From Solen grandis (taxonomy: Eukaryota > Mollusca > Bivalvia > Adapedonta > Solenidae): 64,000 nucleotides of DNA. A program made the position numbers and the translations under genes. This document shows, in pieces, positions 47,481 to 59,159 of this stretch. The stretch spans positions 65,038,108 to 65,102,107 of the forward strand of contig CM037782.1 of the NCBI GenBank assembly GCA_021229015.1, read 5' to 3'. Positions within the stretch are counted from its first letter, which is position 1. Each line of letters begins with the position of its first letter. The notes beneath the pieces are model-generated. The model was not told where the DNA came from. It did no database searches and saw only the letters and a list, made by a program, of their open reading frames with translations.

Positions 47481-47951
47481 TGGTGACATATTTCTGCCAG
47501 CCACTTATCCACTTAGCTATGTCGAAACTTTTCTGAAAAAAAAAAAGTCACATAATCAGTTAGTATCTGGCAAGTAGAAAACTTTCGTGTTATCCTGTTA
47601 GGTATCTTAACAGAATAAAACTGCCTGTTAGTGCCCACTACTGTCAGCTATATATTCACTTAAGATAATTGGATATCTCGCCTTTTTTCAACTTAGTCAA
47701 TTAAATTATGTGGATAACGATCATTTTTTCACATAATTATCTGGGGAAAAAACCATGATATCCAGTAAACATAAGTAAATATGTGATTGGCAGTAGTGGG
47801 TACTAACAGACAGTTTAGTCCTGTTAAGATACCTAAGTGGATAACTTGAAAATTTTCTATTTTCCAGATAATAACTGAATATGTGATGATTTTTCAGGAA
47901 AGTTTCGACATAGCTAAGTGGATAAGTGCCTGGCAGAAATATGCCACCACA
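47481..47951. mobile_element. ~470-bp foldback (long inverted-repeat) element
   Basis: Two arms of about 215-225 nt are imperfect reverse complements. The outer part 'catatttctgccag' and 'ccacttatccacttagctat' at 47488-47520 pairs with 47900-47948; 'ggtatcttaacag' at 47602 pairs with 47822-47834; 'cccactactg' at 47635 pairs with 47794-47803. Only a short centre near 47710-47735 separates them. There is no reading frame and no clear target duplication. The structure suits a foldback transposon or a head-to-head duplication. Confidence 0.85.
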
Positions 47952-48245
47952 ATTTCGCTCTGAAATGAGTATTTTATTATCAACCTGGCTGAATTTATCT
48001 ATAATCATACATAAAATCTAAAAAAAAACAAAAAAAAAACATTTTTTTTCATTAGGATATTTAAATCTCTGAGATATGTTTTGAAAGCACAGCAGAAGAT
48101 GGAACCAATGATCGTAACTACTCGGGTATCTCCGACAAGCTCGGAATGGGGCAGAATTATGTTAGCGGAGTTTAACGAGTTTACCCGAATGATACGTATT
48201 GTGACACAAGTGATACAGAACAGGGTGGGCTATTGCATTACATTT

Positions 48246-48330
48246 GATAGCTTGGCTCGGCAGGGATTCGAACTTGAGACTCTTGGCACGATCACAGTGT
48301 CTGATTTCCCCTGCCAAGGGTTATAAGGTT
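48246..48330 (-). mobile_element. tRNA-like SINE fragment, reverse
   Basis: On the - strand 'ctcaagttcgaatccctgcc' is a good B-box region, with 'gatcgtgccaagag' before it. The A-box part is decayed. The overlapping + strand frame is a shadow of this repeat. Confidence 0.45.
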
Positions 48331-50427
48331 GGCGTCGGATCGAGTCAGTAAGGCTCCTGTATATACGTTGTCCCTAGATATGTGTTTTACATTTTTATCA
48401 AACGTTGTCGGCTGGGGGTAGGGTATATGATCTCTAAAAAAATATTAAACGCGTGTTTCCTAAACCTAATCGCGTGGGAGCGTATTTTTCAGAGTCGCCA
48501 GCTGTTTTCGATGAAATACGAGACTCCACTGCCAGTGGTAACTGTCGAAAAAAGTGGAAACATTCCGTCATTTTAATTCCTATCAACCGTATCATGAACT
48601 ACTTTTTTATGACGACTTCCATAAAAACAACAAAGGCAAAAAATGTCTCGAGTTGCTCTTCAACAATTTCTAAGTATTTCCAGGGTCGCATTTATCATTT
48701 TATCTCTTAACTTTTTTTCTTGGAATAAATAATGTTTGCTTTGCCTTTGTCCCTATACGTTTCAGTATTACGTACAGAAGTCGATGGATTGGTCAAAAAC
48801 TACTGTAACTGCGTTTTTCTTTATATATATCTTTATATATGTGCAGTTATAATAGTTTTTCACCAACCCATGGCGATATTTTAGTCTTAGAAACACCCAC
48901 CGATATTATACAGGAACGTTGCAAAATATAAGGTCAAACGAAAATAGCATTTTGACTTGACCGAAGATCGAACCTTACACCCCCTGCTCCAGAGTGAGAC
49001 ACTGTAATTACATTGCTTTCGGAGTTGGGTGATTTTCATGAATGTTAGAAGCGCCATATGGAAACAAAATTACTCAGTACTAGAATATTATCTGAACTCA
49101 GAAGTACGTGTGTCAACTCTACCGATCAAGTTGATCGGACCTGCGATCTCCTTCTTTTCTTCTTCGCTGTTTAATTCCTCCTGACTTTGTGAACACTTGT
49201 GGGGATGACAATGTTCAAAATGTCTTATTTCACGTTTTCTTTTCATAAAAATCTGTCATTTTGCTGAGAGCTTGCATGTTTTATTTTAATTGACAACATG
49301 GTCCATCGGCAGTTTTTAAATCAACAAAGCGACAAATTATAATTAACAGATGCATTTACAAAATATTGCTCTCGCTGCTTCTTAGGTGAAGGTTTCAAAC
49401 ACGTATGATAAACATTTCACCGATAGAAAATAACAGACGCAACACTCGTCCTTTTTTCCCCCATATATAAAAATTAGTTTTGAAGCCATTTGTGCTTTGT
49501 TAAAACGTCATAAAAGAAAATATCTGCTTCAAAGCAAAAAAAAGTGCTATAAAAATGTTACCAGGCAGAAACACTTTTGCTTTATGTTTTTATTTACTAA
49601 AAATATTGCATTTCAGTTGGAAATATATCATAAGATGGAAGTAGAAAGTATCTTAAATATAAAATATTCTATAGGTCGTTTTTCTAAAATGTGTTAAATG
49701 CCCAATTCAAGATAAGAAATTAACAAAACTACAATGAAACTTTTCCTTTTCGTATGGTAAAAAATGTCAATGATGTACAGAAATGGTAAGAGGGGGCATA
49801 TGGTGACACTCTATACAACAGCTGGCACATTATATGAGTTATTACCATTCATTCCTCGTTCACCGCAAAATCCTACCGATCCTGGTGACCGAGTGATATT
49901 GTAACGTCCATCCGTAACACCAGGAAGTCGTGGGTGTTCTGTTATAATTGTGCTTCATAATGAAACAGACTATAGCATGTATACAATGTCTTAGGTATGT
50001 AAGTAATTAGCTCGGCTGGGTCCCTACAGGACAGTCGTAGATTAAACTTCATAGAGGATACACGCTTGTGTTATTTCTTACTCATTAGAGTTATACCATA
50101 TCTACACATAATCATTAGTACATTAGTACTACCAATATATTTACAACAGTAAATACAAAACAGTGGGGTTCTATATAATCCCTGGCTCGGTGTAATAACA
50201 AGATGAATGTGCGAGGTGTCACGCCTCTTACTTATTCTACCTATTCTGCCTCTCGCGTAGACCAGGGTCTCTTCATACTGTATATACAGAGACCCTGCGT
50301 AGACCAAGTCTAACGGACTAGTGCCTTTGTACAGAGATGTGAATACTTAATGTAGTTTCGTGCTTTGTTTAAGAATATCTACTGAATGGACTTAGTATAA
50401 ATGTGTAATTATTAAAAAAAATCTTTT
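48331..50427. other. stretch with two more tRNA-like SINE remnants
   Basis: 48960-49025 carries, on the - strand, 'gtaaggttcgatcttcgg' (B-box-like) preceded by 'gtaattacagtgtc'. 49870-49925 carries, on the + strand, 'ctggtgaccgagtgatattg' and 'aagtcgtgggtgttct', matching the head of SINE family 2. A hairpin pairs cagggtctct (50265) with agagaccctg (50289). No exon supported. Confidence 0.4.
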
Positions 50428-50592
50428 TATGTCGATTGAGAAACAAGTTCTTACAACTTATACAAATCCCTCTCGACGGAAGAATGAAGATGAAGAATCC
50501 ATGTCAACAGGGTTCGAACCCACAACCTTCGGATCCGTCGAGAGGAATAAGTGTAGGTTGTAAGAAAATTTCCCAGACGACGTAAACTAAAC
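50428..50592. mobile_element. inverted pair of SINE family 1 ends
   Basis: The left half is a reverse copy (complement of 'gtaagaacttgtttctcaat' at 50438-50457, then B-box 'gggttcgaaccc' at 50510). The right half reads forward (gttgtaagaaaatttcccag, gacgtaaac at 50565-50592). The middle words cctctcgacgg and ccgtcgagagg are inverted, so two SINE ends face away from a shared centre. Confidence 0.6.
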
Positions 50593-51064
50593 TAACAAAC
50601 AAGCTTTCGTCAGAGATTCCTAGTATAATAGACACTGACGAAAAGTTCTAACCGAACACTTTCGAGGGTAGCTTTACATGTTACTGGCATTGTAATTCGC
50701 AACCACTTTCAATGAAATTTTGCACATATTGTTCACCTTTCACATACCCGAAAATGAAATTAAATTTAGATTCTTACAATTCCCAAGGTTTTGAGATATT
50801 TCTTTGAAGTAGTCAGTTAGAACTTTCCGTCAGTGTACATTTACACATTATATAACGTAGATATATATTATATCTACTTGTGCACAAATCCATGATTTGA
50901 AATGATGATGCTGTTGTTGTTGTCGTCGTTGATGATTATGATGATGATGATGATGATGAAACTTCATAATATTTTCAAAGCATGGGGCACTAAATCATTT
51001 TTATTTTCTTTTGCACGGAAAAAAAAAAGTACGAATATAGTAAGGACGAATGACGAACAGTTCT

Positions 51065-51074
51065 ACTTCCGGAA
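51065..51074. promoter_or_regulatory. candidate ETS/GABP site before IMP3
   Basis: ACTTCCGGAA, a strong ETS-family site, lies 20 bases upstream of the IMP3 ATG. ETS sites close to the start are common in promoters of ribosome-biogenesis genes, and the position suits a short 5' UTR or core promoter. Confidence 0.4.
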
Positions 51075-51093
51075 ACAACAGCAACACGTGAAA

Positions 51094-51230
51094 ATGGTCC
51101 GTAGATTGAAATTTCACGAGAAGAAACTTCTGAAAAAGGTCGATTTTATATCATGGGAGGTCGACAACAATATACACGAACTGAAGGTCATGAAGAAGTA
51201 TTATATACAAAGAAGAGAGGATTACACGAA
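51094..51230 (+). CDS. IMP3: IMP3 exon 1: U3 snoRNP protein, N-terminal part
   Basis: IMP3 joins the Mpp10-IMP3-IMP4 complex of the small-subunit processome in the nucleolus and helps the U3 snoRNA pair with pre-rRNA for 18S maturation. The exon encodes 45 codons plus two bases, ending at a good donor (ACGAA/gtgagt). The translation [18 protein letters not shown], then [23 protein letters not shown], is nearly collinear with the strongly conserved N-terminus of animal IMP3 (MVRKLKFHEQKLL; REDYT). The ATG is chosen because the family starts with MVR[RK]LKFHE. The upstream in-frame extension is microsatellite-derived. Human IMP3 has no intron in its coding part as far as I recall, whereas here an intron follows the REDYTK block. 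Phase matches exon 2. Confidence 0.95.
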
Positions 51231-53479
51231 GTGAGTTGTGACACTGACTGTAATTGTTATGGGTTTTCGCGATTTGGATAATTTTGGCATTTGAGTTTTG
51301 AAAGCCATTGTGAATCAGTGCGAATTTAACTTGTTATTTCCTTTGTTTCTGTTTTTGGTGATGTTCAACGTCGTATATCATGTACACATTTCATTTCACT
51401 GCCAGATTTCACTTAGTTTACTCTCAATAAGTTATTAAAATAAGACTGCATTTCTTGAGCAATCTTCTTCAAACTTCATGACAATGTTTATAGCCACAAT
51501 CTCTCAGCCTTATTTAATTACGTCTGATATTGACCAATTAGTTAAGCAGATATGGCCCTTCAATTAAAAAAAATGTCAGATTTCACATTGTTTACATTCT
51601 AGCATCTTTATTTTAAGGCTCAAATTTCACATAAATATTGGATTTGAAAAATCTCATTTTGGAACATTGAAGCTACAAGTTGACATCTGCTTAGATATAC
51701 TAGTACATGAAGGTGACATCAGCATAAACTACTGGAACTCTGGCACGGTTACCCTATGTAAACAAGCATGCCTATTAAATGTCAGTGTATCCTGTTGGTC
51801 CCCTACTGCAAAATGTAATTAGGCATGAAAAATGTGCAACCTGTTTGTTGCCACATTAATATTCATGAAGTTCCTAGCATTTCCAGATGCAATCAAGTTG
51901 TTCCCGACAATGTTTGGTAATCTTCGTATGTATTCTCCAGTTTAAAAGTTGGTGGTTATGAAGATTTTTTCTTGTCTCAGGGCTCTCATTGACTCTTGGC
52001 GCCAAATTTTCGAGAGTCAAAAATCAAATTCTTAAGAGTCAAATAAAATTTGCAGTATTTCGCTTGGATCGTAATATGTCACAAATTTTACATGTAGCGA
52101 TATACATGTTTAGATTAACAAAGTTTGTATCTAATGTATACTTGTTTATTGTAAGTACATATTATTTGCAATAAGTGTTCATTAAAAGTAATCCTGTTTT
52201 AAACCAAAACAAAATAACAAAATGAAAATTAAATTTATTTCTAAAATATTGCATACAAAACACAAGAATATGATAAATATCTGGACAACGGCGTATGCTG
52301 ATGATTTGTCCTCTAGGGAGGTAGCTCCCTTTCTCCTGCTGAATGGTGATGAGTTCATTCTGGGCCATCAATGACAGATTATTTGTCACAATGAAACACA
52401 AAGCATGTAACTGAAACTCCTGAAAATAGTCAACCAAAAAATAATTGAAAATAAGAATTATAATCTGTTTCATTACTTAGAAGTGCAGTCACATTGGGAA
52501 GCTGCATTTTTATCATGGAATAGTCCAAGTCATAATAATAAACTGTTGTCAATTTCAAATGTAAACAGGATAATTTAATTTATAAATTCTAGAATATCTA
52601 GGTTTTATTTTAAAAAAATGGTGAAAAAATTATTCCCTCAATGTGGAAAGAAAATGACAGCTGCAATATTCTTATTGAGACTAGAGCTACCTTTTTTATT
52701 TAAAGTAGAAAACCAAAGATGATATTTGGTAATGACAAAAAAAAATTGACTCTTGGGGCCAAATTTTCAAGAGTCAAAAACAAATTCTTTAGAGTCAAAA
52801 AAACCCCCAAAACTCTGACCAATATCATTCAAAATTACATAGATAAATATCCAGGGATATTAAAACATAATTGCTCAAATCATTATGAGTTATTCAGTAC
52901 AGAAAGATAGCTAAGGAAAAATAAAAGTTTTATTTACCTTCATCATTAAGTTTTTTTTTTAAACCTTGTTTGATTCTGTAAGAGTCGATCTACTTTTGGT
53001 TTTGGTCCCATATTTTTCAGTTGACAGACTAATCATACCTATTTGTTACAATCATCACACCTTTCATTTAAACCAGCATGGTTAAAGTACTGCCATTAAA
53101 CTATTTGTTATCAAACAATAAAAATTTCAGCTGATTCCGATCGGTAATTAACCTGAGTAACAGCCATAGGAAGTAAACACATTTTGTCATGGTTCCTTGC
53201 CTTTAATCTTTTCACACGTCGTAAAAACGGGATCCAGCAACCTCGTGTACAGAAGCTAACAGTAGCATTGAGAGTACACGAAGATTGCCTAGGCAATACG
53301 GGAATTTTTAATTAGGTTGGTTACGCAATCGGCGATTACATTCAGTGGTGTATACGAAGATTGCAAAAAGTTTGATTATTACCGATATCGGCTGATTCAG
53401 TTAGGAGTTATGGCCCTTGAATAATAAGAAATATACCAGATTTTTACTTTGTTTACACTCTAGCATCTGCAATTATTAA

Positions 53480-54100
53480 CAGGGCTCACCTTGGCTGTAA
53501 AAATGTTTGCGCCAACACATTCGCCAAATGAGGAGAATTAGAGACAAATTTAAGAAGTTGGAGCCAAATTTAATGCAAGTGACTCAATATATTTTGGGAT
53601 AACTTTATTGACTTTATACTGGTATGATTTATGTATTTGTTATACTTGAACTGTCAAAGGCACATTCAATCAGTGCATAGTATTTAAAAATAAAAAGTAA
53701 ATAAAAATATATAGAAATAAATTTAAATAAATAATATATAATACATTGCAGTAATATTAATATTTTGATATATCAAGCAAACATCAACAAAAGACTTAAA
53801 AACAATGTGTTCATGTTAAAAAAAATAATATATTTTAAAAAAAAAAAAAAAAAAAATTCATAAATTAATTAACATCAAATATTTTATTTAACATGATATG
53901 TTTTGGTTTGGATACGTTTTGACTTGCTCCTTTAGCGATTAGTATCGAGTCATTTAGAGGATTCGTTACATCTGTGTCTTTACCTGTTGGAATCTAGCTA
54001 GGTTAACCGATTAATCAATTTAAATGTTTTAAAAGAAACGGTAGTAATGAAACATAGCTGATTTTTTTTTTGCAAATGGCTGCCATTGTGGTGACACTCT
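53480..54100 (+). mobile_element. hAT-like element, 3'-truncated copy
   Basis: It begins CAGGGCTCACCTTGGCTG and follows the element at 60315 block by block ('gtttgcgccaacacattcgc', 'tatacttgaactgtcaaag', 'gattagtatcgagtcatt', 'aaacggtagtaatgaaaca'). It stops at 'ccattgtggtgac' without the right terminus. It has no transposase frame. Confidence 0.75.
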
Positions 54101-55203
54101 CTTACACCAATCGAAACTTCTTGGGTAATTCCGTCATTCTTCATTGCTGATAGCAATAACAATATGGTGACTATTCAAATGTCTATAATTTAGAACTTGC
54201 TAAAAATTCATGTTTTTTTCTTATGAAGCATACTTTGCCCAAATATTGAATTAGAGTTAATTTAATTGTTTATTAAACACTTTGGTTAAAGTTTTGCTGC
54301 TGCATGTAGCTTACTATTCTGCTTATATCTCAGCATACAGTTATACTTAATTATAGGATTGGCTTGAAACTGCATATGATTTTGAACTTTTTGAAATTTG
54401 GTTCATGAGGAGTTCTTTAGTTTTTCTTCTCCCATACGTTTTTTTTTTCTCCTTATTTTCATATTTATAGAAAAAAAAAGTTATAGCAAATCCAAAAAAA
54501 TGGAAAGAGTCGTGGTCATCAGCCTTCTTTTGAAGGTAACAGACTTTAAGCAGAAAAACATTCTCTATTGGAAGTGTCTGCTAATGACTATGAAAATCAA
54601 AGATGTCCACGAAATACGAATCTATCTGAGTAACCCACAAGCATCAGGTCATCCATTGATTTGATCAATTGACATGACTTAGATTTGCCTGCCTCAAATC
54701 CTTTCCTGTCAGGGTCAAATTCGCCAAATTAAAAAAAAAATGGGAATAATTCAAAGAAATTAAAAAAAAATATATAACAATATAATTATTTTGAAAAAAA
54801 AGAAAAAGAAAAGAACATCAGATTATAAACATTGGAGAGGGTCAAGGGGTATTTCAGCTGTTAAAACAACAGATTTCTATGGAGTTTTAACCAGTGATTT
54901 TCAATGGCAAGGGGTTAATGAAACCCTGTCTGTGTGCAACAAAATTTGGTAAACTCATCAGCGTTGGATAGTCGAGCGTGCTGTCTTAATGACAGCTCTT
55001 GTTTAATGTTGTTTTTATTTCCAGTGAAAACAATTTGAACTAAAGTCTTCAATCCATGGGCTTTCCCAGCATTATAAATCATTCCACAAAGATAATTTTG
55101 AATTGGAATTTTAAGTATGTGCTAAAGTCATAATATTTCACCAGTCATCTAGTTTTTGACCTTAATGTTTTAACTGAAATATTTTTTTTAAATTGTTTAA
55201 CTG

Positions 55204-55445
55204 TTAACCCTTTCCCTCATAAAGACTCATTTTGACGCACTCAATAGGTACCACATAAAGCCTGATCTGCAGAAAACCACAGTTAAACCTTACCAAATTT
55301 AATTATAAAGTCCTCTTTTCCAGACCACTGAGGAGCAGCAAACAGCATAAAACCTGATCAGCCTGTGAGTTACTCGCAGGCTGATCTGGTTTTATGTTGT
55401 TCGCATAGGTCTTTTCATGGTTTCCTCTATGAGGGAAAGGGTTAA
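55204..55445 (+). mobile_element. TTAA-flanked hairpin MITE, copy 9
   Basis: TTAA at both ends, intact termini (CCCTTTCCCTCATA, TATGAGGGAAAGGG). The hairpin has one change (gcctgtgagt). It lies inside IMP3 intron 1 in the sense direction, so its foldback would be present in the pre-mRNA. Confidence 0.9.
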
Positions 55446-55682
55446 CAATGGCTGATTTGAATGTTTAATTTGCATCTCAATTATTAATGTTTTTGACCTC
55501 CATAATTATAATGTGTATATAACTTAAGTATGGTCTTGTAATTGAGTAAGTCTTTTCCTTTACTTGAGTCTTTTCATTCAAAAAATAAAATAAGTTTTCT
55601 ATTAATATCAAATTAAAAAAATTTCCCTTGACCCATAGGTAAATAAATCGTTGTAATGTATTAGATTTTGCTCTGATTACAG

Positions 55683-55790
55683 GTACAATAAACTGTCCAG
55701 GCAGATTCGAGAACTGGCCCGCAAAGTGAAAGAACTAGATGTAAAAGATCCATTCAGAATGGAAGCTACGACACAGATTCTGGAAAAACT
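55683..55790 (+). CDS. IMP3: IMP3 exon 2: middle part; C-terminus absent
   Basis: A 108-nt exon between acceptor ttacag and donor ACT/gtaagg starts in the phase left by exon 1 and ends in phase 2. The translation YNKLSRQIRELARKVKELD, then VKDPFRMEATTQILEKL, matches the IMP3 segment after REDYT (YNQLSR.VRELARRLRDL and the 'LLDKL' stretch before the S4 domain). Together the two exons give about 82 of roughly 184 residues. The next exon should encode the S4-type RNA-binding domain with the conserved 'GL.PT..SLELC' and 'SSFCRRRLP' blocks. I find no such sequence in 55791-62813. It may be in the gap at 56465 or beyond a misjoin. Confidence 0.93.
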
Positions 55791-56464
55791 GTAAGGCTCT
55801 AGATATACTTAATTCTATAGATACCTCAGATCATGTCCTTAACTTTTCTACTTAGGAAATATCCATAAAGAAAGGATAAAAAGTGTTTGCTATCATAGCA
55901 TGTCTGTAAAAGTTTTAGCAGTTATCATTTGCTGTGTGTGTCTTTTAACTTTGAAAATCATTGATAGTATTGAAGAATATGTATGCAGACGACAAATTGC
56001 TTAAGTTCCATCTGCTCTGGCTCTCCAGTGGTCTGACATGGTGTGTCCATATGGTAAAAGGGTCGTATTGCGGAACCTTCTGTTTGTTCAAGGAGACATC
56101 ATCCCTCTATTGCCAGATACATCTTTCTGTGACTTTATTTAATCTTCAATTTATCTCTGTCGGATACCAATTGGGGACTATTTAACAAGGAAAAACTTTG
56201 TGTGCAAGCACTTTGCATTCATTTCGTCCGACACAATACAGATCACTTTGCCCATGAGTGTTGGGTCACCCTCTAATGCATTCTGGGTATTTACTCATCG
56301 TGCACATTTGTATTCACTTCGCTGTTATTATGCTGATTAAAAACCAACAATTTATTCATAGGCTTGCTCAACATTCAGAAAATGGGGACTTCAATTTCTC
56401 TTTCGTTTTGCGGATATTTTTTATGGAATTAATTTTCTCCCCGTATTTTGATTGATCTGTTTTG
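55791..56464. other. stretch between IMP3 exon 2 and gap
   Basis: Starts as IMP3 intron 2. A 74-codon frame at 55961-56185 shows no family resemblance and no splice-site support. IMP3 exon 3 is not here. Confidence 0.45.
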
Positions 56465-56564
56465 NNNNNNNNNNNNNNNNNNNNNNNNNNNNNNNNNNNN
56501 NNNNNNNNNNNNNNNNNNNNNNNNNNNNNNNNNNNNNNNNNNNNNNNNNNNNNNNNNNNNNNNN
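56465..56564. other. assembly gap (100 N)
   Basis: A 100-N placeholder directly followed by a 25-bp tandem array, a likely cause of the break. Frames crossing the Ns are artefacts. Confidence 0.99.
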
Positions 56565-56990
56565 TGGTCTCAACTCCAAACTTCGGTATTGGTCTCAACT
56601 CTCCACTCTGGTATTGGTCTCAACTCTCAACTCTGGTAATGGTCTCAACTCTCAACTCTGGTAATGGTCTCAACTCTCAACTCTGGTAATGGTCTCAACT
56701 CTCAACTCTGGTAATGGTCTCAACTCTCAACTCTAGTATTGGTCTCAACTCTGATCTTGGTTCAAACTCTGGTATTGGTCTGAACATTGGTATTGGACTT
56801 AACTCTGGTATTGGTCTAAACTTTCAACTTTGATATTGGACTCACTTCTGGTATTGGTCTAAACTTTCAACTTTGGTATTGGTCTCAACTCTAAAACTGG
56901 TCTCAAATCTCTACTCTGGTATTGGTCTGATCTCTGGTATTGGTCTCAAGTCTGGTTTTAGGACTCTCAACCCTGGTATTTTCTCGAATT
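56565..56990. repeat. 25-bp tandem array at gap edge
   Basis: Units such as 'ggtctcaactctcaactctg' plus 'gtaat' repeat every 25 bases at 56640-56735. They then become irregular (ggtattggtct..aactctg) to about 56990. The left end is cut by the gap, so the array is longer than shown. Confidence 0.93.
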
Positions 56991-57853
56991 TGGACTCACC
57001 TCTGACTCACCTCTGGTCTTTCTTAAATTAACAACTTATCTTGACAGTTGCATTGATCAAACACCAGGAATGGCATTTATATTTTATTTAAACTCTGTCA
57101 TTTGTCTTAACACTTGCAATTGTTTAAATTTATATATATTGTTTATTTCTAGCATGGTTTACTATGTATCTTGGCTAAAAATTATAAATACGAGTTTCTC
57201 TCTTATTTACAGCTTGACTTTGATTATATGCATGGATACTCAGACGATAAACATACTCACGGGTCATACTGAAATAGTTTTATGGCTTTCATCAATGAAT
57301 TGTCAATAATGAAATCACTGGAGTGTGAAACATTCAAAAGAAGATAAATCAGTATAAAAATGTCAAGATTTCATCAATAACTACACAAGGTGAAAGTTTA
57401 ACATTATTTTAGAGTCGCATTTAGTTTATTGCTTTCGTTAGTTTACATAAACAGTATTATTTAGCACTGATTTTCGATACATTTTGCGTGTTTTTTTGTG
57501 TTTTTTTTGTCTTTCATGGTGTGTGTGTGTGTGTGTGTGTGTGCTTTTGTTGTTATTGTTTTGTGTTTTGCGGGAGGGGTGGGGTGGTACATGAATGAAT
57601 ACACACAAATAATGATGTGGTAAGTATATCCAACATACTTCTGGCATGTAATTAATTTATCGTAGAAGTGTGTTTTAATTTAAAAAAAAATAGAAACAAA
57701 TTCAACAAAAAATATTCTTAGTGGAAATATACAAATAATAAAAAAGATACATATGTAAAATAAACTTAAATTTATGGTCAAAATATTAACAGTCATAAAA
57801 CACAACCGCTTACTGTTTAACTTTTGCGGTGGTTGTTTACTTGTTTAGTTACA
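56991..57853. other. AT-rich stretch, no gene recognised
   Basis: Contains (TG)n at 57519-57543. A short segment after 'cttatttacag' (57212 on) is open for 19 codons (LDFDYMHGYSDDKHTHGSY, then TGA) and could be a terminal exon, but nothing else supports it. Confidence 0.3.
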
Positions 57854-58031
57854 CAGTAAAATCTCAATAATTAGACCACCCTTCGGACTGCTTTCAACTG
57901 GTCTTCATAATGATGTGGTCTGATAATCGAGTTTCAATTTACAGGAAATATGGAAAAGGGGACCTGAAAATAGTGGTCTTAATAGTGAGGTGGCCTTTTT
58001 ATTGAGGTGGTATTTATATAAGGTTTTATTG
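57854..58031. mobile_element. single-copy MITE related to the 50-bp satellite
   Basis: Inverted ends CAGTAAAATCTCAATAATTA and (complement of the right end) CAATAAAACCTTATATAAAT, with subterminal 'gaccacc' and 'ggtggt' blocks. The ends resemble CAGTAGAACCTC of the Tigger-like element at 2131. The right half (gtgaggtggcctttttattg, aggtggtatttatataaggt) is the likely ancestor of the satellite unit at 9107. Confidence 0.65.
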
Positions 58032-58599
58032 TACACGGACCTCAGAAAAGTAGGCGAGAAAAAAGTTTGACTGAAACCATTGTGCACCATTTATTATTTT
58101 TCCCCCAAGATTGAATTTGGTCTTACGACCAATGTATCCTTCTAAATGGGAAATTTGACCAGCTTAAAAAAATCGTCTACGAACACCTGATTTGCACGGC
58201 TCATCGCCGGGCATACTGTATTTAGTTTGTGGATTGTCGATGCAGTCGGATCTGAAGGTTTGAATACTTCGGTTGAAATTACGGCCATGATTATCTTAAA
58301 TGGAATAGCGGGGGGATGATTAAAACCAGAAATAAAAGGATAATACGAGAAAAACAAATACCTGAACTAGTTAAAGTGATACTTGTTGTTGTTGTTTCAA
58401 ATCGTACTCCCAAAAATGTCGCATTGACTTGTTCAAAGAAAACAGTGAGTTAACATGCTTGTGAAATATATGTTGTAAAAATAATTGTTTCTTTAATTTT
58501 ATTCCGTTGACGGTTTATGAAAGAGTATAGATATCTACGGTGAAATGGAGGTGACATTGTTATTCTTTTTTTAACGCATCGCCATCTTATTGGAGCGAC

Positions 58600-58845
58600 A
58601 AAAGATCGTGAGGGAACGAGAAAATATCTTGAGAGGAACGAGAAAATATCTTTAAGGAAATATCTTTAGGGAAGGACGAGGAAATATTTTGAGTGAACGA
58701 GCGGAAATATATTGAGGGAATGAGGAAATATCTTGAGGGAACGAGGAAATATCTTGAGGGAACGGGGAGAAAATATCTTGAGAGAACGAGGAATGTCTTG
58801 AGGGAACGATGGAATATCTTAAGGGAACAAGGAACTTTTCTTGCC
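58600..58845. repeat. ~21-bp degenerate tandem repeat (atcttgagggaacgag)
   Basis: About ten irregular units of 'aaatatcttgagggaacgag'. The complementary words (ccctcaagataa, cccacaagataa) recur at 59166-59285, so the array has an inverted partner about 350 bases away. Confidence 0.8.
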
Positions 58846-59159
58846 GAGGGATAGAGCTATCATCTTTAATCACCGTTGTGTAAAACCCAACCAAGGGATA
58901 CTACAACGTCCTCATATACATGTAGATGTAGTCACAAATTTTAAGGGATCGGGGAAGTACGAGTATATTATAGGTACACTGAGAAACTATCTTGAGGTAA
59001 CGAGACGATTATCTTGTCTGAAAGAAAAAAATCTTGAAACAGAAACTTAGCTTTCCATCGCGAAAATAGTTTACAATAATAAACGTTTGTGATAAGTCAT
59101 TCATGTCGTTCCCACAAACCAAATACATATGCAACAATAGGTCTTTGCACAAGCTAACA

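Larger units (their letters stand above)
51231..55682 (+). other. IMP3 intron 1 (4.45 kb)
   Basis: It starts gtgagt and ends ttacag. It holds direct repeats at 51988-52045 and 52746-52802 (ttgactcttgg.gccaaattt), a truncated copy of the hAT-like element (53480-54100), an A-rich stretch at 53836-53857, a further fragment with 'cagggtcaaattcgccaaat' at 54710, and hairpin MITE copy 9. No other exon was recognised. Confidence 0.85.

Noticed and set aside
50902..51093. N-terminal extension of IMP3 from an upstream ATG
   Set aside because: The extension is (ATG)n microsatellite translation; IMP3 family members start at MVR[RK]LKFHE.
55961..56185. 74-codon frame after IMP3 exon 2
   Set aside because: Does not resemble IMP3 or any family I know, and has no splice-site support.
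56368..56689. Frames spanning the second gap
   Set aside because: Consist of Ns plus the 25-bp tandem array.
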